From Herbaspirillum sp. CF444 (GTDB lineage Bacteria; Pseudomonadota; Gammaproteobacteria; Burkholderiales; Burkholderiaceae_D), in NCBI RefSeq assembly GCF_000282135.1, contig NZ_AKJW01000115.1, positions 1 to 64,000 on the forward strand: a DNA stretch of 64,000 nt. The letters run 5' to 3'. Both the position numbers and the translations under genes were made by a program. Each line of letters starts with the position of its first letter. Within the stretch, counting starts at the first letter, position 1. Of the stretch, positions 10,154 through 19,964 are shown in pieces. The notes beneath the pieces are model-generated. The model was not told the DNA's origin and made no database searches. It saw only the letters and a program-made list of their open reading frames with translations.

Positions 10154-11260
10154 TTATTTGCCCAGAATGATGCGCAACATACGACGCAGCGGCTCTGCAG
10201 CTCCCCACAGCAACTGGTCGCCGATCACGAACGCGGAAATGTATTCCGGTCCCTGGTTCAGCTTGCGCACGCGGCCGACGCCGATTTCCAGACTGCCGGT
10301 GATGGATGCCGGCGTCAGTTCCTTGACCGTGATGGCGCGATCGTTCGGCACCCATTTCACCCATTGGTTGCCCGCACGGATGATGGATTCGATGTCGGCC
10401 AGCGGCAGGTCGCGCTTGAGCTTGATGGTCAATGCCAGGCTATGGCAACGCATTGCGCCGATGCGCACGCACAGACCGTCGACAGGGATGATCTTCTCGT
10501 TGCCGAGGATCTTGTTGACTTCAGCCTGGCCCTTCCACTCTTCCTTCGACTGGCCGTTTTCCAGCTGCGCGTCGATCCATGGGATCAGGCCGCCCGCCAG
10601 CGGCGCGCCGAAGTACTCGGTCGGCACGTCTTCGCGGATGGTCTTGGCGACCTTGCGGTCGATGTCCAGAATCGCCGACGACGGCGTCGCCAGTTCATCG
10701 GCCACGGCTGCGCTGATCACGCCCATGCCCTTCAACAGCTCGCGCATGTGGTTGGCGCCGCCGCCGGAAGCCGCCTGATAGGTCATGGAACTGACCCACT
10801 CGACCAGGCCTTCCTTGAACAGGCCGCCCACGCCCATCAGCAGGATGGAGTTGGTGCAGTTGCCGCCGATGTAGTTCTTGACGCCCTTGGCCAGCGCATC
10901 CTTGATGACGTTATCGTTGACCGGATCGAGCACGATCACGGCGTCGTCCTTCATGCGCAGAGTCGACGCCGCATCGATCCAGTAACCGTTCCAGCCCGCT
11001 GCGCGCAGCTTGGGGAAGATTTCGGTGGTGTAGTCGCCGCCCTGCGCGGTAATAATGATGTCGCATTTTTTCAGCTCGTCAATGCTGTTGGCGTCTTTCA
11101 GCGTCGTTGCCGTTTTGGCGAACGACGGTGCTTTACCGCCTGCATTCGAGGTCGAAAAAAATACCGGTTCGATGTGATCGAAATCACCCTCGTCCTGCAT
11201 GCGTTGCATCAGGACCGAACCCACCATTCCACGCCAGCCAACCAAACCAACCAGTTTCAT
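10154..11260 (-). CDS. asd: Aspartate-semialdehyde dehydrogenase
   Basis: A 368-residue NADPH-dependent enzyme that reduces aspartyl phosphate to aspartate semialdehyde, the branch point to lysine/diaminopimelate, methionine and threonine. The Rossmann motif [11 protein letters not shown] is at the N-terminus, and the nucleophilic cysteine is in GGNCTNS (about residue 135), as in the E. coli enzyme. There are two adjacent ATGs; the second (used here) has the better spacing from AGGGA and matches the family's single Met-Lys start, so the alternative start is 11263. It is 71 bases downstream of leuB on the same strand. Confidence 0.97.
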   Translation of the reverse strand: MKLVGLVGWRGMVGSVLMQRMQDEGDFDHIEPVFFSTSNAGGKAPSFAKTATTLKDANSIDELKKCDIIITAQGGDYTTEIFPKLRAAGWNGYWIDAASTLRMKDDAVIVLDPVNDNVIKDALAKGVKNYIGGNCTNSILLMGVGGLFKEGLVEWVSSMTYQAASGGGANHMRELLKGMGVISAAVADELATPSSAILDIDRKVAKTIREDVPTEYFGAPLAGGLIPWIDAQLENGQSKEEWKGQAEVNKILGNEKIIPVDGLCVRIGAMRCHSLALTIKLKRDLPLADIESIIRAGNQWVKWVPNDRAITVKELTPASITGSLEIGVGRVRKLNQGPEYISAFVIGDQLLWGAAEPLRRMLRIILGK

Positions 11261-11334
11261 CATCTTTCCCTATTTAATGGACTTCCATAATTAATAAACA
11301 ACGAACAACTACGTTAAAAAAACCACTACCTCGA

Positions 11335-12405
11335 TTAGCCCAATGCCTTGACGACGGCGTCGCCCATTTCCCTGGTGCCGACCTTGGTGGTGCCCTCTTC
11401 ATAAATATCGCCGGTGCGATAGCCTTGTGCAAGGACTTTCTTCACCGCCGCTTCAATGCGATCGGCCTGCTCAGCCTTGTTCAACGAGAAGCGCAGCATC
11501 ATTGCCGCCGACAGAATCGTCGCCAGCGGATTGGCGATGCCCTTGCCGGCGATGTCGGGCGCCGAACCGTGCGACGGTTCGTACAAACCCTTGTTGTTGG
11601 CGTCCAGCGACGCCGACGGCAACATGCCGATCGATCCGGTCAGCATGGCTGCCGCATCCGACAAGATGTCGCCGAACATGTTGCCGGTGACGATAACGTC
11701 GAAGTTCTTCGGCGCCTTGACCAATTGCATTGCTGCATTGTCAACGTACATGTGCGTCAGTTCGACTTGCGGATATTCCTTGTGCACGTCGGTGACGATG
11801 TCTTTCCAGAACTGGAAGGTTTCCAGCACGTTGGCCTTGTCGACGCTGCACAAACGCTTGCCGCGCTTGGCCGCAGCCTGGAAGGCAACGTGGGCGATGC
11901 GGCGGATTTCCGGTTCGCTGTAGCGCATGGTGTCGAACCCTTCGCGCGCCCCCTTGAACGGACCGTCCGGCGCTTCGCGCATGCCGCGCGGCTGGCCGAA
12001 ATAGATGTCGCCGTTCAGCTCGCGCACGATCAGGATGTCCAGGCCGGCAACCAGTTCAGGCTTCAGCGACGATGCGCCGGTCAGTTCCGGATAGCAGATG
12101 GCAGGACGGAAATTGGCGAACAGCTGCAGGTGCTTGCGCAGGCCGAGAATCGCCTGCTCGGGACGCAGCGGGCGATCCAGCGTATCGTACTTCCAGTCGC
12201 CGACGGCGCCGAACAGGATCGCATCGGCTTCCTTGGCCAGCTTCAGCGTGCCGTCCGGCAGCGGATGACCGTGCGCTTCATAGCCTGCACCGCCAACCGG
12301 CGCGGTTTCCATTTCAAACTTTTCGCCCAGCGTATCGAGCACGCGCACTGCTTGTTCAATGATTTCTGGACCGATGCCATCGCCCGGCAAAATTGCAATC
12401 TTCAT
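11335..12405 (-). CDS. leuB: 3-Isopropylmalate dehydrogenase
   Basis: A 356-residue NAD-dependent oxidative decarboxylase, third step of leucine synthesis. The N-terminal [10 protein letters not shown] and the substrate-binding Arg residues in [16 protein letters not shown] are present. The metal-binding region [16 protein letters not shown] and the C-terminal [14 protein letters not shown] nucleotide loop are intact. It sits in the leuC-leuD-leuB-asd order on the minus strand, with a 122-base gap after leuD that contains a small GC-rich palindrome. Confidence 0.98.
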   Translation of the reverse strand: MKIAILPGDGIGPEIIEQAVRVLDTLGEKFEMETAPVGGAGYEAHGHPLPDGTLKLAKEADAILFGAVGDWKYDTLDRPLRPEQAILGLRKHLQLFANFRPAICYPELTGASSLKPELVAGLDILIVRELNGDIYFGQPRGMREAPDGPFKGAREGFDTMRYSEPEIRRIAHVAFQAAAKRGKRLCSVDKANVLETFQFWKDIVTDVHKEYPQVELTHMYVDNAAMQLVKAPKNFDVIVTGNMFGDILSDAAAMLTGSIGMLPSASLDANNKGLYEPSHGSAPDIAGKGIANPLATILSAAMMLRFSLNKAEQADRIEAAVKKVLAQGYRTGDIYEEGTTKVGTREMGDAVVKALG

Positions 12406-12450
12406 GTCGTCGTCTTCTAGTCTTGGAAAATAATAGCGCCGGCTGCTGCA

Positions 12451-12492
12451 CCTGCTCCGGTCTTGCGACCGTGCAATGCGGCATCCGGCTAA
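12451..12492. repeat. GC-rich palindrome in the leuD-leuB gap
   Basis: CGGTC-TTGC-GACCG forms a five-pair hairpin, and outside it GCCGG...TGCAC-type sequence pairs with GTGCA...CCGGC. There is no T-run on either strand, so it is not a simple terminator. It may protect or pause the leu transcript between leuD and leuB. Confidence 0.4.
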
Positions 12493-12527
12493 TCAGAAAC
12501 TTCAGAAACCTGCGGCGGATCTGTTTC

Positions 12528-13175
12528 TCAGATGGTATTGGCCAGCCAAGGTTGATCGTACAGGTGACGCTCTTCAAAGGCGCGGATTTTGTCCGCCTGG
12601 CGCAATGTCAGACCGATGTCGTCCAGGCCGTTGAGCAAGCAATATTTACGGAATTCACCGACCTCAAACGGATAAGTCTGACTACCGTTGGCAGTAGTAA
12701 TGATCTGTTTTTCCAGATCAATGATCAGGCGGAAGCCCGGGAATGCTTTCACTTCATCGAACAGATGGTCGATCTGCTGTTCCGACAGCACGATCGGCAG
12801 CAAGCCGTTCTTGAAGCAGTTGTTAAAGAAAATATCGGCAAAGCTCGGCGCAATCACTGCACGGAAGCCATATTGATCCAACGCCCACGGCGCGTGTTCG
12901 CGCGAAGAACCGCAACCGAAATTCTTGCGCGCAATCAGAATCGACGCACCTTGATAACGCGGCTGATTCAGCACGAAATCCGGGTTCAGCGGACGCTTGG
13001 AGTTGTCCATGCCCGGCTCGCCGTGATCGAGGTAACGCCATTCGTCGAACAGGTTGGGGCCGAAGCCGCTGCGCTTGATCGATTTCAGGAATTGCTTGGG
13101 GATGATCGCGTCGGTATCGACGTTGGCGCGATCAAGCGGAGCAACCAGACCATCATGGACAATAAATTTATTCAT
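12528..13175 (-). CDS. leuD: 3-Isopropylmalate dehydratase small subunit
   Basis: A 215-residue swivelling domain subunit that works with LeuC to isomerise isopropylmalate. The sequence begins [29 protein letters not shown], the canonical LeuD start (given here as key segments MNKFIVHDG and DTDAIIP). [13 protein letters not shown] carries the conserved substrate-binding motif. The open frame extends ten codons further upstream (to 13205), but that extension is not family-like. A small lipoprotein gene lies between it and leuC. Confidence 0.96.
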   Translation of the reverse strand: MNKFIVHDGLVAPLDRANVDTDAIIPKQFLKSIKRSGFGPNLFDEWRYLDHGEPGMDNSKRPLNPDFVLNQPRYQGASILIARKNFGCGSSREHAPWALDQYGFRAVIAPSFADIFFNNCFKNGLLPIVLSEQQIDHLFDEVKAFPGFRLIIDLEKQIITTANGSQTYPFEVGEFRKYCLLNGLDDIGLTLRQADKIRAFEERHLYDQPWLANTI

Positions 13176-13235
13176 GGCACTTTTATCGACGACGGACCGC
13201 CACACCCTGCGGCAATCCGGATCAGCCGATTTCTT

Positions 13236-13334
13236 TTATCTCTTCAACAAACGAATCAGCAGCAGCGATGCAAGCGCACCGGCTGCCGCCACCACTACCT
13301 TATTACTTCTTGCTCGCGTCCTGCATCTTTTCAC
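13236..13334 (-). CDS. Possible overlapping small membrane peptide
   Basis: A GTG-started frame of 32 codons, beginning inside the entericidin gene in the +1 frame. The product would have a basic N-terminus (KRCRTRARSNK), a hydrophobic stretch [15 protein letters not shown] and a basic end RLLKR. That is a plausible small single-pass peptide, but there is no clear ribosome site and the start is not ATG. It may be chance. Confidence 0.2.
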   Translation of the reverse strand: MKRCRTRARSNKVVVAAAGALASLLLIRLLKR

Positions 13335-13434
13335 CAACTTTAGCGACGTCCTCGCCGAAACCGTGGACGGTGTTGCACGCAGCCAGCGTCAAGATCGAAA
13401 CGGCCAACAAAACCAAAGCGATTATTTTTTTCAT
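13303..13434 (-). CDS. Entericidin A/B-family small lipoprotein
   Basis: A 43-residue protein, MKKIIALVLLAVSILTLAAC then a short polar tail NTVHGFGEDVAKVGEKMQ ending ASKK. The lipobox LAAC (Cys20) directs lipid attachment, and the tail matches the entericidin EcnA/EcnB family (GxGxDV.K.G). Entericidins are tiny envelope lipoproteins originally described as an antidote/toxin pair; only one copy is seen here, so a toxin-antitoxin role should not be assumed. It lies 18 bases downstream of leuC and upstream of leuD, on the same strand. Confidence 0.88.
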   Translation of the reverse strand: MKKIIALVLLAVSILTLAACNTVHGFGEDVAKVGEKMQDASKK

Positions 13435-13452
13435 AATTTCACCGAGATAGTT

Positions 13453-14853
13453 TTACAAAGAACGAATATCAACGAAATGTCCTGCGATGCCCGCTGCCGC
13501 TGCCATCGCCGGGCTCACCAGATGCGTGCGGCCGCCGGCGCCCTGGCGTCCTTCAAAGTTGCGGTTGGAGGTCGACGCGCAACGCTCGCCCGGCTCCAGA
13601 CGGTCGGCGTTCATCGCCAGACACATCGAGCAGCCCGGTTCGCGCCATTCAAAACCGGCATCGCGGAAAATCTTGTCCAGGCCTTCGCGTTCGGCTTGTT
13701 CCTTGACCAGGCCGGAGCCCGGCACCACCATCGCCAGCTTGACGTTGGAAGCACGGAACTTGCCGCGCACCACCGCCGCCGCTTCGCGCAAATCTTCGAT
13801 GCGCGAGTTGGTGCAGGAGCCGATGAACACCTTGTCGATGCGAATATCTTCGATCGGGGTATTGGGCTTCAACGCCATGTAAGCCAGCGCCTTTTCCATG
13901 CCGTCGCGCTTGGTGGCATCTTTTTCCTTGTCCGGATCCGGCACGCGGCTATCGATCGCGACCACCATTTCCGGCGAGGTGCCCCAAGTCACTTGCGGCT
14001 TGATGTCGGCAGCGTTCAGGGTCACGACCATGTCGAACTTGGCACCCGGATCGGAATGCAGCGTGCGCCAGTAGGTCACGGCGCGCTCCCAATGCGGGCC
14101 CGACGGTGCGAACGGCCGGCCCTTCAGGTAATTGATCGTGGTGTCGTCAACGGCAACCATGCCCGCGCGCGCGCCTGCTTCGATGGCCATGTTGCAGACC
14201 GTCATGCGGCCCTCCATGGTCAGCGAGCGCATGGTCGAGCCGGCGAATTCGATGGCGTAGCCGGTGCCGCCGGCGGTACCGATCTTGCCGATCACGGCCA
14301 GGACGATGTCCTTTGCGGTCACGCCGCTCGGCAGTGCGCCGTCGACCTGCACCAGCATGGCCTTGGATTTTTTCGCAAGCAGCGTTTGCGTGGCCAGCAC
14401 GTGTTCGACTTCGGACGTGCCGATGCCGTGCGCCAGACAGGCAAAAGCGCCGTGCGTGGACGTGTGCGAGTCGCCGCACACCACGGTCATGCCCGGCAGC
14501 GTGGCGCCTTGCTCAGGTCCGATGACGTGGACGATGCCCTGGCGCTTGTCGTTCATGCCGAAATAGGTCAGGCCGTATTCCTTGGCGTTGGCGTCCAGCG
14601 TTTCCACCTGCAGGCGGGAAATCGGGTCGGCGATGCCGTTGGCGCGATTGGTGGTCGGCACGTTGTGGTCGGCCACCACCAGGTTGGCGGCATTGCGCCA
14701 TGGCTGGCGACCTGCCAGTTTGAGGCCTTCGAATGCTTGCGGGCTGGTCACTTCATGCAACAGGTGACGGTCGATATACAAAATGGCCGTTCCGTCTTGT
14801 TCGGTGTGAACAACGTGAGATTCCCAAAGTTTGTCGTAAAGCGTCTTGAGCAT
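13453..14853 (-). CDS. leuC: 3-Isopropylmalate dehydratase large subunit
   Basis: A 466-residue aconitase-family subunit that holds the [4Fe-4S] cluster for isopropylmalate isomerisation. Cluster cysteines are in IGSCTNSR and in GCSMCLAMN near the C-terminus. [12 protein letters not shown] is another family block. Length is normal. It begins the leuC-entericidin-leuD-leuB-asd block. No leucine-rich leader peptide was recognised in the 142 bases upstream. Confidence 0.98.
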   Translation of the reverse strand: MLKTLYDKLWESHVVHTEQDGTAILYIDRHLLHEVTSPQAFEGLKLAGRQPWRNAANLVVADHNVPTTNRANGIADPISRLQVETLDANAKEYGLTYFGMNDKRQGIVHVIGPEQGATLPGMTVVCGDSHTSTHGAFACLAHGIGTSEVEHVLATQTLLAKKSKAMLVQVDGALPSGVTAKDIVLAVIGKIGTAGGTGYAIEFAGSTMRSLTMEGRMTVCNMAIEAGARAGMVAVDDTTINYLKGRPFAPSGPHWERAVTYWRTLHSDPGAKFDMVVTLNAADIKPQVTWGTSPEMVVAIDSRVPDPDKEKDATKRDGMEKALAYMALKPNTPIEDIRIDKVFIGSCTNSRIEDLREAAAVVRGKFRASNVKLAMVVPGSGLVKEQAEREGLDKIFRDAGFEWREPGCSMCLAMNADRLEPGERCASTSNRNFEGRQGAGGRTHLVSPAMAAAAGIAGHFVDIRSL

Positions 14854-14915
14854 GATGATGCGGGCGTGTAAAAGCTACGCAAGTCGTTGAAATGAGCCTT
14901 TGATTATGCCATAAA

Positions 14916-14935
14916 CGCGCCTTTCCCGAGGCGCG
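14916..14935 (-). terminator. Possible terminator after the M48 protease gene
   Basis: CGCGCCT and AGGCGCG form a seven-pair stem with a six-base loop. On the minus strand it is followed only by a short TTTA, so it is a weak terminator candidate, 60 bases past the protease stop. Confidence 0.45.
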
Positions 14936-14995
14936 AATGTGGTTATGGCCATGCTTTTAAGGCAACGCCGCGCAACGCTTTGCGGCCGATGGCGT

Positions 14996-15835
14996 TCAAC
15001 GCGTCTTCTTGCTTTGTTCGTAGAGCGGCATCACGCGTTGCGAATACACCGTGAGATCGCTGATGCGGTCTTCGCGCGAGGGATGGGTGGACATGAACTT
15101 CATCGGTTCGTTGCCGCCGATCTGCGCCATTTTTTGCCACAGGGAAATGGCGGCGCGCGGATCGTAACCGGCACGGGCTGCCAACTCCACGCCGATGCGG
15201 TCGGCTTCGGTCTCGTGCGTGCGTGAATTCGGCAATCCGACCAGGCCCATGTAGGCGTATTGCGCGCCCTGCTGTCCCAGCTCGCCGACGCCCAGAATCG
15301 AGGATCCAATCGAAATCAGCGACCCCGTCACCGCTTGCTCGGACGCGCGCTCACGGGCATGTTCGCGCAAGGCGTGGGCGATCTCGTGCCCCATGACGGC
15401 TGCCAGCTCGTCGTCGGTGATTTTCAGTTTTTCAATCAGGCCGGTATAGACCGCGATTTTGCCGCCAGGCATGCACCAGGCGTTGGCTTCAGGCGAGGTG
15501 ATGACATTGACTTCCCACTTCCACTTGACGGCATCAGGACGGAAAGCCGCGGTTTGCGGAATCAGGCGATCGGCGATGGCGCGCACGCGGCGCAGCTGGG
15601 CGGCATTCTGATTCAGCGCGCCTTTCTTCCTTTGCTCGTCGAGCACCTGCGCATATTCCTTGACGGCGGCAGTATCGATTTCCTGCGAAGACAACATCAT
15701 GCTTTGCTGGCGGGTAATGCCGACGGCCCCGCCCTGCGTGGTTTGCACGCTTTCGCAGGCGGTCAGCGCCAAGGCGGCCGCGATCAGAAAAAACCGGGAA
15801 AGAAATTGTTGTGAACGCTGTGCTCGATACGCCAT
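14996..15835 (-). CDS. M48-family zinc metalloprotease lipoprotein
   Basis: A 279-residue periplasmic protease of the Peptidase_M48 (BepA/LoiP-like) group, which acts in envelope protein quality control. The signal peptide ends in the lipobox LTAC (MAYRAQRSQQ... then ALALTACESV), so it is probably membrane-anchored by lipid. The zinc site is HEIAHALREHAR, with the third ligand Glu in the ETEADRIGVELAARAGYDP region. The start at MAYRAQ is preceded by GGAGA; the open frame extends 20 codons further without support. It is monocistronic as far as can be seen. Confidence 0.92.
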   Translation of the reverse strand: MAYRAQRSQQFLSRFFLIAAALALTACESVQTTQGGAVGITRQQSMMLSSQEIDTAAVKEYAQVLDEQRKKGALNQNAAQLRRVRAIADRLIPQTAAFRPDAVKWKWEVNVITSPEANAWCMPGGKIAVYTGLIEKLKITDDELAAVMGHEIAHALREHARERASEQAVTGSLISIGSSILGVGELGQQGAQYAYMGLVGLPNSRTHETEADRIGVELAARAGYDPRAAISLWQKMAQIGGNEPMKFMSTHPSREDRISDLTVYSQRVMPLYEQSKKTR

Positions 15836-15950
15836 GCTGTCTCCGTCGTCAAAGATGAAAATACGCGGGAGAAACGCTTGAGTCCATGCTTGCAAAAGTT
15901 GCCGCTATGATCATTGACTGTCATCGTTGACACGCTATTCCCCCGATGTT

Positions 15951-15968
15951 GCAGGTCATTCGACCTGC
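15951..15968. repeat. Short perfect inverted repeat in the aroC-protease gap
   Basis: GCAGGTC-ATTC-GACCTGC, a seven-pair stem with a four-base loop and no T-run. It could be a weak terminator for aroC or an operator for the protease gene. Confidence 0.35.
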
Positions 15969-16016
15969 TCACCATGACTCAGTTCTGACGCCGGTTCAAA
16001 AGTCGGCAATCTCGTT

Positions 16017-17114
16017 TTATTTCTGCGCAGCGATCTGCGGCGTCGCTACCTTGACGTCGCCGCACTGCGCGCGATGGCGCAAGGCATGATCCATCAACAC
16101 CAGCGCCAGCATGGCTTCGGCGATGGGGGTGGCGCGAATGCCGACGCAAGGGTCGTGCCGGCCATGCGTCTCCACTTCGGTCGGCTGCCCGGCTTTATCG
16201 ATAGACGGACGCGGCGAACGAATGCTCGACGTCGGTTTGATGGCGATCGATGCGGTGATGTCCTGGCCGGTCGAAATTCCGCCCAGAATGCCGCCGGCGT
16301 TGTTGCCGACGAAACCGTCAGGCGTCAGCGCATCGCCGTGCTCGGTGCCCTTTTGCGCCACCGATCTGAAACCGGCGCCGATCTCGACGCCCTTGACGGC
16401 ATTGATGCCCATCAGCGCATAGGCGATTTCCGCATCGAGCTTGTCGTAAATAGGTTCGCCCAGACCGACCGGCACGTTTTGCGCCACGACGTCGATGCGC
16501 GCGCCGCAAGAATCGCCGGCCTTGCGCAGCGCGTCCATGTACTCTTCAAGCTCGGGAACGATGGTGGCGTTGGCGGCGAAGAAAGGATTTTCACGCACGT
16601 GATCCCACGATTCAAACGGGATCGCGATGTCGCCGAGCTGGCTCATGCAACCCTTGAAGGTGGTGCCGTATTGTTCGAACAGCCACTTCTTGGCCACCGC
16701 CGCCGCGCCGACCACCGGCGCCGTCAGACGCGCCGAAGAACGCCCGCCGCCGCGCGGATCGCGGATGCCGTATTTGTGCCAGTAGGTGTAGTCGGCATGA
16801 CCGGGGCGGAAGGTCTCGAGCAGATTGCCGTAGTCCTTGCTGCGCTGGTCCTGGTTGCGGATCAGCAGCGCGATCGGCGTACCCGTTGTTTTGCCTTCGA
16901 ACACGCCGGAGAGGATTTCCACGGTGTCCGGTTCCTGGCGCTGCGTCACGTGACGCGAAGTGCCCGGCTTGCGACGGTCCAGTTCAGGCTGGATGTCAGC
17001 TTCGGACAATGTCATTCCCGGCGGACAGCCGTCGATCACGCAGCCGATGGCCGGGCCATGGGATTCGCCGAAGGTGGTAACGGTAAACAGCGTGCCGAGG
17101 GTATTGCCGGACAT
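16017..17114 (-). CDS. aroC: Chorismate synthase
   Basis: A 365-residue FMN-dependent lyase making chorismate from EPSP, the last common step of aromatic amino-acid synthesis. The signature regions [18 protein letters not shown] (N-terminal), the GGGRSSAR loop and the [13 protein letters not shown] segment near residue 300 are intact. It is separated from the upstream MFS-acyltransferase gene by a 175-base gap that holds a complex palindrome. Confidence 0.98.
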   Translation of the reverse strand: MSGNTLGTLFTVTTFGESHGPAIGCVIDGCPPGMTLSEADIQPELDRRKPGTSRHVTQRQEPDTVEILSGVFEGKTTGTPIALLIRNQDQRSKDYGNLLETFRPGHADYTYWHKYGIRDPRGGGRSSARLTAPVVGAAAVAKKWLFEQYGTTFKGCMSQLGDIAIPFESWDHVRENPFFAANATIVPELEEYMDALRKAGDSCGARIDVVAQNVPVGLGEPIYDKLDAEIAYALMGINAVKGVEIGAGFRSVAQKGTEHGDALTPDGFVGNNAGGILGGISTGQDITASIAIKPTSSIRSPRPSIDKAGQPTEVETHGRHDPCVGIRATPIAEAMLALVLMDHALRHRAQCGDVKVATPQIAAQK

Positions 17115-17149
17115 AACGAAGCTCTGCTTTGAATGATCTGAAAATGTGA

Positions 17150-17283
17150 TTTTACCAGCTACCAGCCTGGGGTCTATTTGCGAGATGCGTTGCTGTCAGA
17201 AAGCGCGCTGGCAGCAACTCTTCGGGAACGGCTGCAGGCGTCGCCTGCCGCGCGTTCGCACTCGCAAATTGGTTGGTAACAGC
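17150..17283. repeat. Cloverleaf-like palindrome between the MFS-acyltransferase gene and aroC
   Basis: Outer arms ATTTGCGAG (17176-17184) and CTCGCAAAT (17261-17269) are perfectly complementary and are extended by TACCAGCC against GGTTGGTA. Between them are two hairpins: GTTGCTG.CAG against CTG.CAGCAAC (17189-17217) and GCAGGC-GTC-GCCTGC-type (17234-17248). The element ends seven bases before the stop of the upstream gene, the same placement as the trpA/accD element, but the sequence is different. Confidence 0.6.
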
Positions 17284-17289
17284 CCCTTG

Positions 17290-19176
17290 TTATTTCCATT
17301 CACCACGCAACTCGCTCACGCGTTGTTGCAAATATTCCGGCGTCGCCTGCTGCGCCGGAATCGACTCGCCCACCGCCAGCTCCAGCTTCGAAAACAGGCC
17401 GCGCTTGAACGAGCGATGGAAGGGATTGCCGCTGCCGCGCGTGAGCATGCTGCCCCACAATCCGCGCAAGGCCATCGGAAACACCTGCACCGGGCTGCGG
17501 TCGAGGATCTTCTTGATGCCGCCCTTGAACTCGTTGATCTCGCCGTTGCTGGTCAGCTTGCCTTCCGGGAAGATGCACACCAGATCGCCCTCGTGCAGCG
17601 CCTGCGCAATATCGACATAGGCCTTCTCCATGAGCCAGGGATCCTCCTTGGCCGGCGCGATGGGAATCGCCTTGGCGGTGCGGAAGATCCACGACAACAC
17701 CGGCGTCCTGAAGATGCGGTGATCCATGACGAAACGGATCGGACGCGGGCTGGCCGCCATGATCACGATGGCGTCCACATAGCTGACGTGATTGCACACC
17801 AGCACCGCCGCGCCATGCTTGGGAATCAGTTCGGCATTGACGGTGCGCACGCGATGGATGGTGTGGATCAGCATCCACGCCAGGAAGCGCATCAGGAATT
17901 CCGGCACCAGCGAGAAGATGTAAGTCGCCACGATGGCGTTCAGGATCGCCGTGATCAGGAAGATCTGCGGAATCGTGAAACCCGAACGCAGCAGCACCAT
18001 CGCCAGCAAGGCCGCTATCACCATGAACAGCGAGTTCATGATGTTCATCCCGGCAATGGTGCGCGAGACATGTTGCGGATCGCAGCGCGTCTGGATCAGT
18101 GCAAACAGCGGCACGATGTACAGCCCGCCGAACACGCCGATCATCAGGCAGTCGAACAGGATGCGCAGGCTGCCGTGCTGGGCGACAAAGCCGCTCATGT
18201 CGACGACGGCCGTGGCGCTATAACTGACGCTGGCGAAATATAATTCCAGCCCGAACACCGACAGGCCGATGGCGCCGAACGGCACCAGGCCGATTTCCAC
18301 CTTGTGACCGGACAGGCGCTCGCACAGCAGCGAGCCGACGCCGATCCCCACCGAGAACACCATCAGCAGTAACACGAAAACGCCATGGTCGCCATGCAGA
18401 TAATTCTTGGCATACAACGGAAATTGCGCCAGCACGATGGCGCCGTAAAACCAGAACCACGAATTGCCGAGTATCGAGAGGAAAACGGGACGATTGCGGC
18501 GCGAGAAGCCCAGGTTGCGCACCATTTCCGAGAACGGATTCCAGTTGATTTTCAGGTCCGGCGCAGGCGCAGGGGACAGCGGGATCGCCAGGCTGGCCAC
18601 CCAGCCGAGGATGGCGAAGCCGATGGTCACGAACGCAATGATCTCCAGCCCGAACGGTTTCTGCACGACCAACACGGCACCCACCACCTCGCCCAGCAGA
18701 ATGCCGACGAAAGTGCCCATTTCGATGACGCCGTTGCCGCCGACCAGCTCCTGCGGTTTCAGCTGTTGCGGCAGATAGGCGTACTTGACCGGGCCGAAGA
18801 TGGTCGAATGCACACCCATGCCCGCCACCGCCACGACCAGCAGCCACAGATGATGGGTCATCCAGCCATAGGCGGCGATGCCCATGATGACGATTTCCAG
18901 CAGCTTGACGTAGCGCGCCAGCCGGCCTTTTTCCATCTTGTCGGCCAGTTGCCCCGCCGTTGCCGAGAACAGGAAGAACGGCAGGATGAACAAACCCGGA
19001 ATCAGGTTGTTGAGCAGGCCGGTGTCCAGCGTGGTCCAGCTCAGTGCGTCGTAGGTGAGGATCGTCAGCAACGCCGTCTTGAAGACGTTGTCATTGAGCG
19101 CGCCGAGGAACTGGGTCCAGAAAAAGGGAGCGAAACGACGCTGGCCGAGCAGGGAAAACTGATTGGATTGACTCAT
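17290..19176 (-). CDS. MFS transporter fused to a PlsC-type lysophospholipid acyltransferase
   Basis: A 628-residue fusion. The N-terminal ~400 residues are a 12-helix MFS domain beginning FAPFFWTQFLGALNDNVFK, typical of the lysophospholipid flippase LplT. The C-terminal ~200 residues are an acyltransferase with the catalytic NHxxxxD motif (CNHVSYVDA) and FPEGKLT, the EGxxS/T-like block. Together these would bring lysophospholipid into the inner leaflet and re-acylate it. The AMP-ligase third domain of E. coli-type Aas systems is absent here. The frame is open up to 19293, but a terminator lies in that part; the start at MSQSNQFSLL fits. Confidence 0.88.
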   Translation of the reverse strand: MSQSNQFSLLGQRRFAPFFWTQFLGALNDNVFKTALLTILTYDALSWTTLDTGLLNNLIPGLFILPFFLFSATAGQLADKMEKGRLARYVKLLEIVIMGIAAYGWMTHHLWLLVVAVAGMGVHSTIFGPVKYAYLPQQLKPQELVGGNGVIEMGTFVGILLGEVVGAVLVVQKPFGLEIIAFVTIGFAILGWVASLAIPLSPAPAPDLKINWNPFSEMVRNLGFSRRNRPVFLSILGNSWFWFYGAIVLAQFPLYAKNYLHGDHGVFVLLLMVFSVGIGVGSLLCERLSGHKVEIGLVPFGAIGLSVFGLELYFASVSYSATAVVDMSGFVAQHGSLRILFDCLMIGVFGGLYIVPLFALIQTRCDPQHVSRTIAGMNIMNSLFMVIAALLAMVLLRSGFTIPQIFLITAILNAIVATYIFSLVPEFLMRFLAWMLIHTIHRVRTVNAELIPKHGAAVLVCNHVSYVDAIVIMAASPRPIRFVMDHRIFRTPVLSWIFRTAKAIPIAPAKEDPWLMEKAYVDIAQALHEGDLVCIFPEGKLTSNGEINEFKGGIKKILDRSPVQVFPMALRGLWGSMLTRGSGNPFHRSFKRGLFSKLELAVGESIPAQQATPEYLQQRVSELRGEWK

Positions 19177-19230
19177 GGAGCAAGCTGGATGGACAAGTTG
19201 GACGAAGCGGTCAAAAAGACGCCGTTCGGA

Positions 19231-19265
19231 TAACAAAAAACCGTTCATGACGGCATGAACGGTTT
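19231..19265 (-). terminator. Rho-independent terminator after the CBS-domain gene
   Basis: AACCGTTCATG and CATGAACGGTT pair perfectly with a four-base loop, followed on the minus strand by TTTTTTGTT. It ends the CBS-domain transcript and lies upstream of the MFS-acyltransferase start, so it also rules out the longer reading of that gene. Confidence 0.9.
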
Positions 19266-19313
19266 CTCGGATAAATGGAGCACCCGATTTCAAGGGCGCT
19301 GCCGGCGGTTGAT

Positions 19314-19763
19314 TCAGCTATTTTCTTCCTCGGCCGGCCAGTCGCGGATGTAGGCCTTGAGCATTTTGTTCTCAAAGCCCTGCGCATCGAGCACGGCCTT
19401 GGCGACGTCGTAAAAGGACATCACGCCCAGCAGCGTTTTGGCGTCCATCACCGGTACATAGCGCGCATGCTTTTCCAGCATGATGCGGCGCACTTCGTTG
19501 AGGTCGGTGTCGGGAGTGACCGTGATCGGATGGTCGTCCATATGCTTGCGCACGGTATTGGGACCGACCGAGCCATTGTTTTCCTGCAAGGTCTTGAGCA
19601 CTTCGCGGAAGGTCAGCATACCGACCAGTTCGCCGAATTCCATGACCACCAGAGAGCCGATGTCCTTCTCGGCCATCGCCACCACGGCTTCCGTAATCGG
19701 CGTGTCGGGGGTGACGGTGAAGAGAATGTTGCCTTTGACTTTAAGAATTTCAGAGACTTTCAT
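19314..19763 (-). CDS. Tandem CBS-domain protein
   Basis: A 149-residue protein made of two CBS domains (about residues 8-65 and 75-140), which form a Bateman module that binds adenine nucleotides and senses energy state. No other domain is attached, so the regulated partner is unknown. Family landmarks are VTPDTPITEAVVAMAE and VTPDTDLNEVRRIM. The start has a good AAGGA site. It has its own terminator. Confidence 0.92.
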   Translation of the reverse strand: MKVSEILKVKGNILFTVTPDTPITEAVVAMAEKDIGSLVVMEFGELVGMLTFREVLKTLQENNGSVGPNTVRKHMDDHPITVTPDTDLNEVRRIMLEKHARYVPVMDAKTLLGVMSFYDVAKAVLDAQGFENKMLKAYIRDWPAEEENS

Positions 19764-19964
19764 GGTGTCATCCTTAAGTTATTGTGGCCTTATCGGGAAT
19801 GTAGCCCATGCATGGGCAAAAATCTACAAACCGGCGACGGTTTCTCCATGGTACGAGGTTTGGCGCTTGCCTACAATCACCATTCCCTATTAAAAATGAA
19901 ATTTTTCATTGATTAGACCCCATGGACGGCCTACCCTGAATCCATGAGAGCAAAGGAGACAAGC

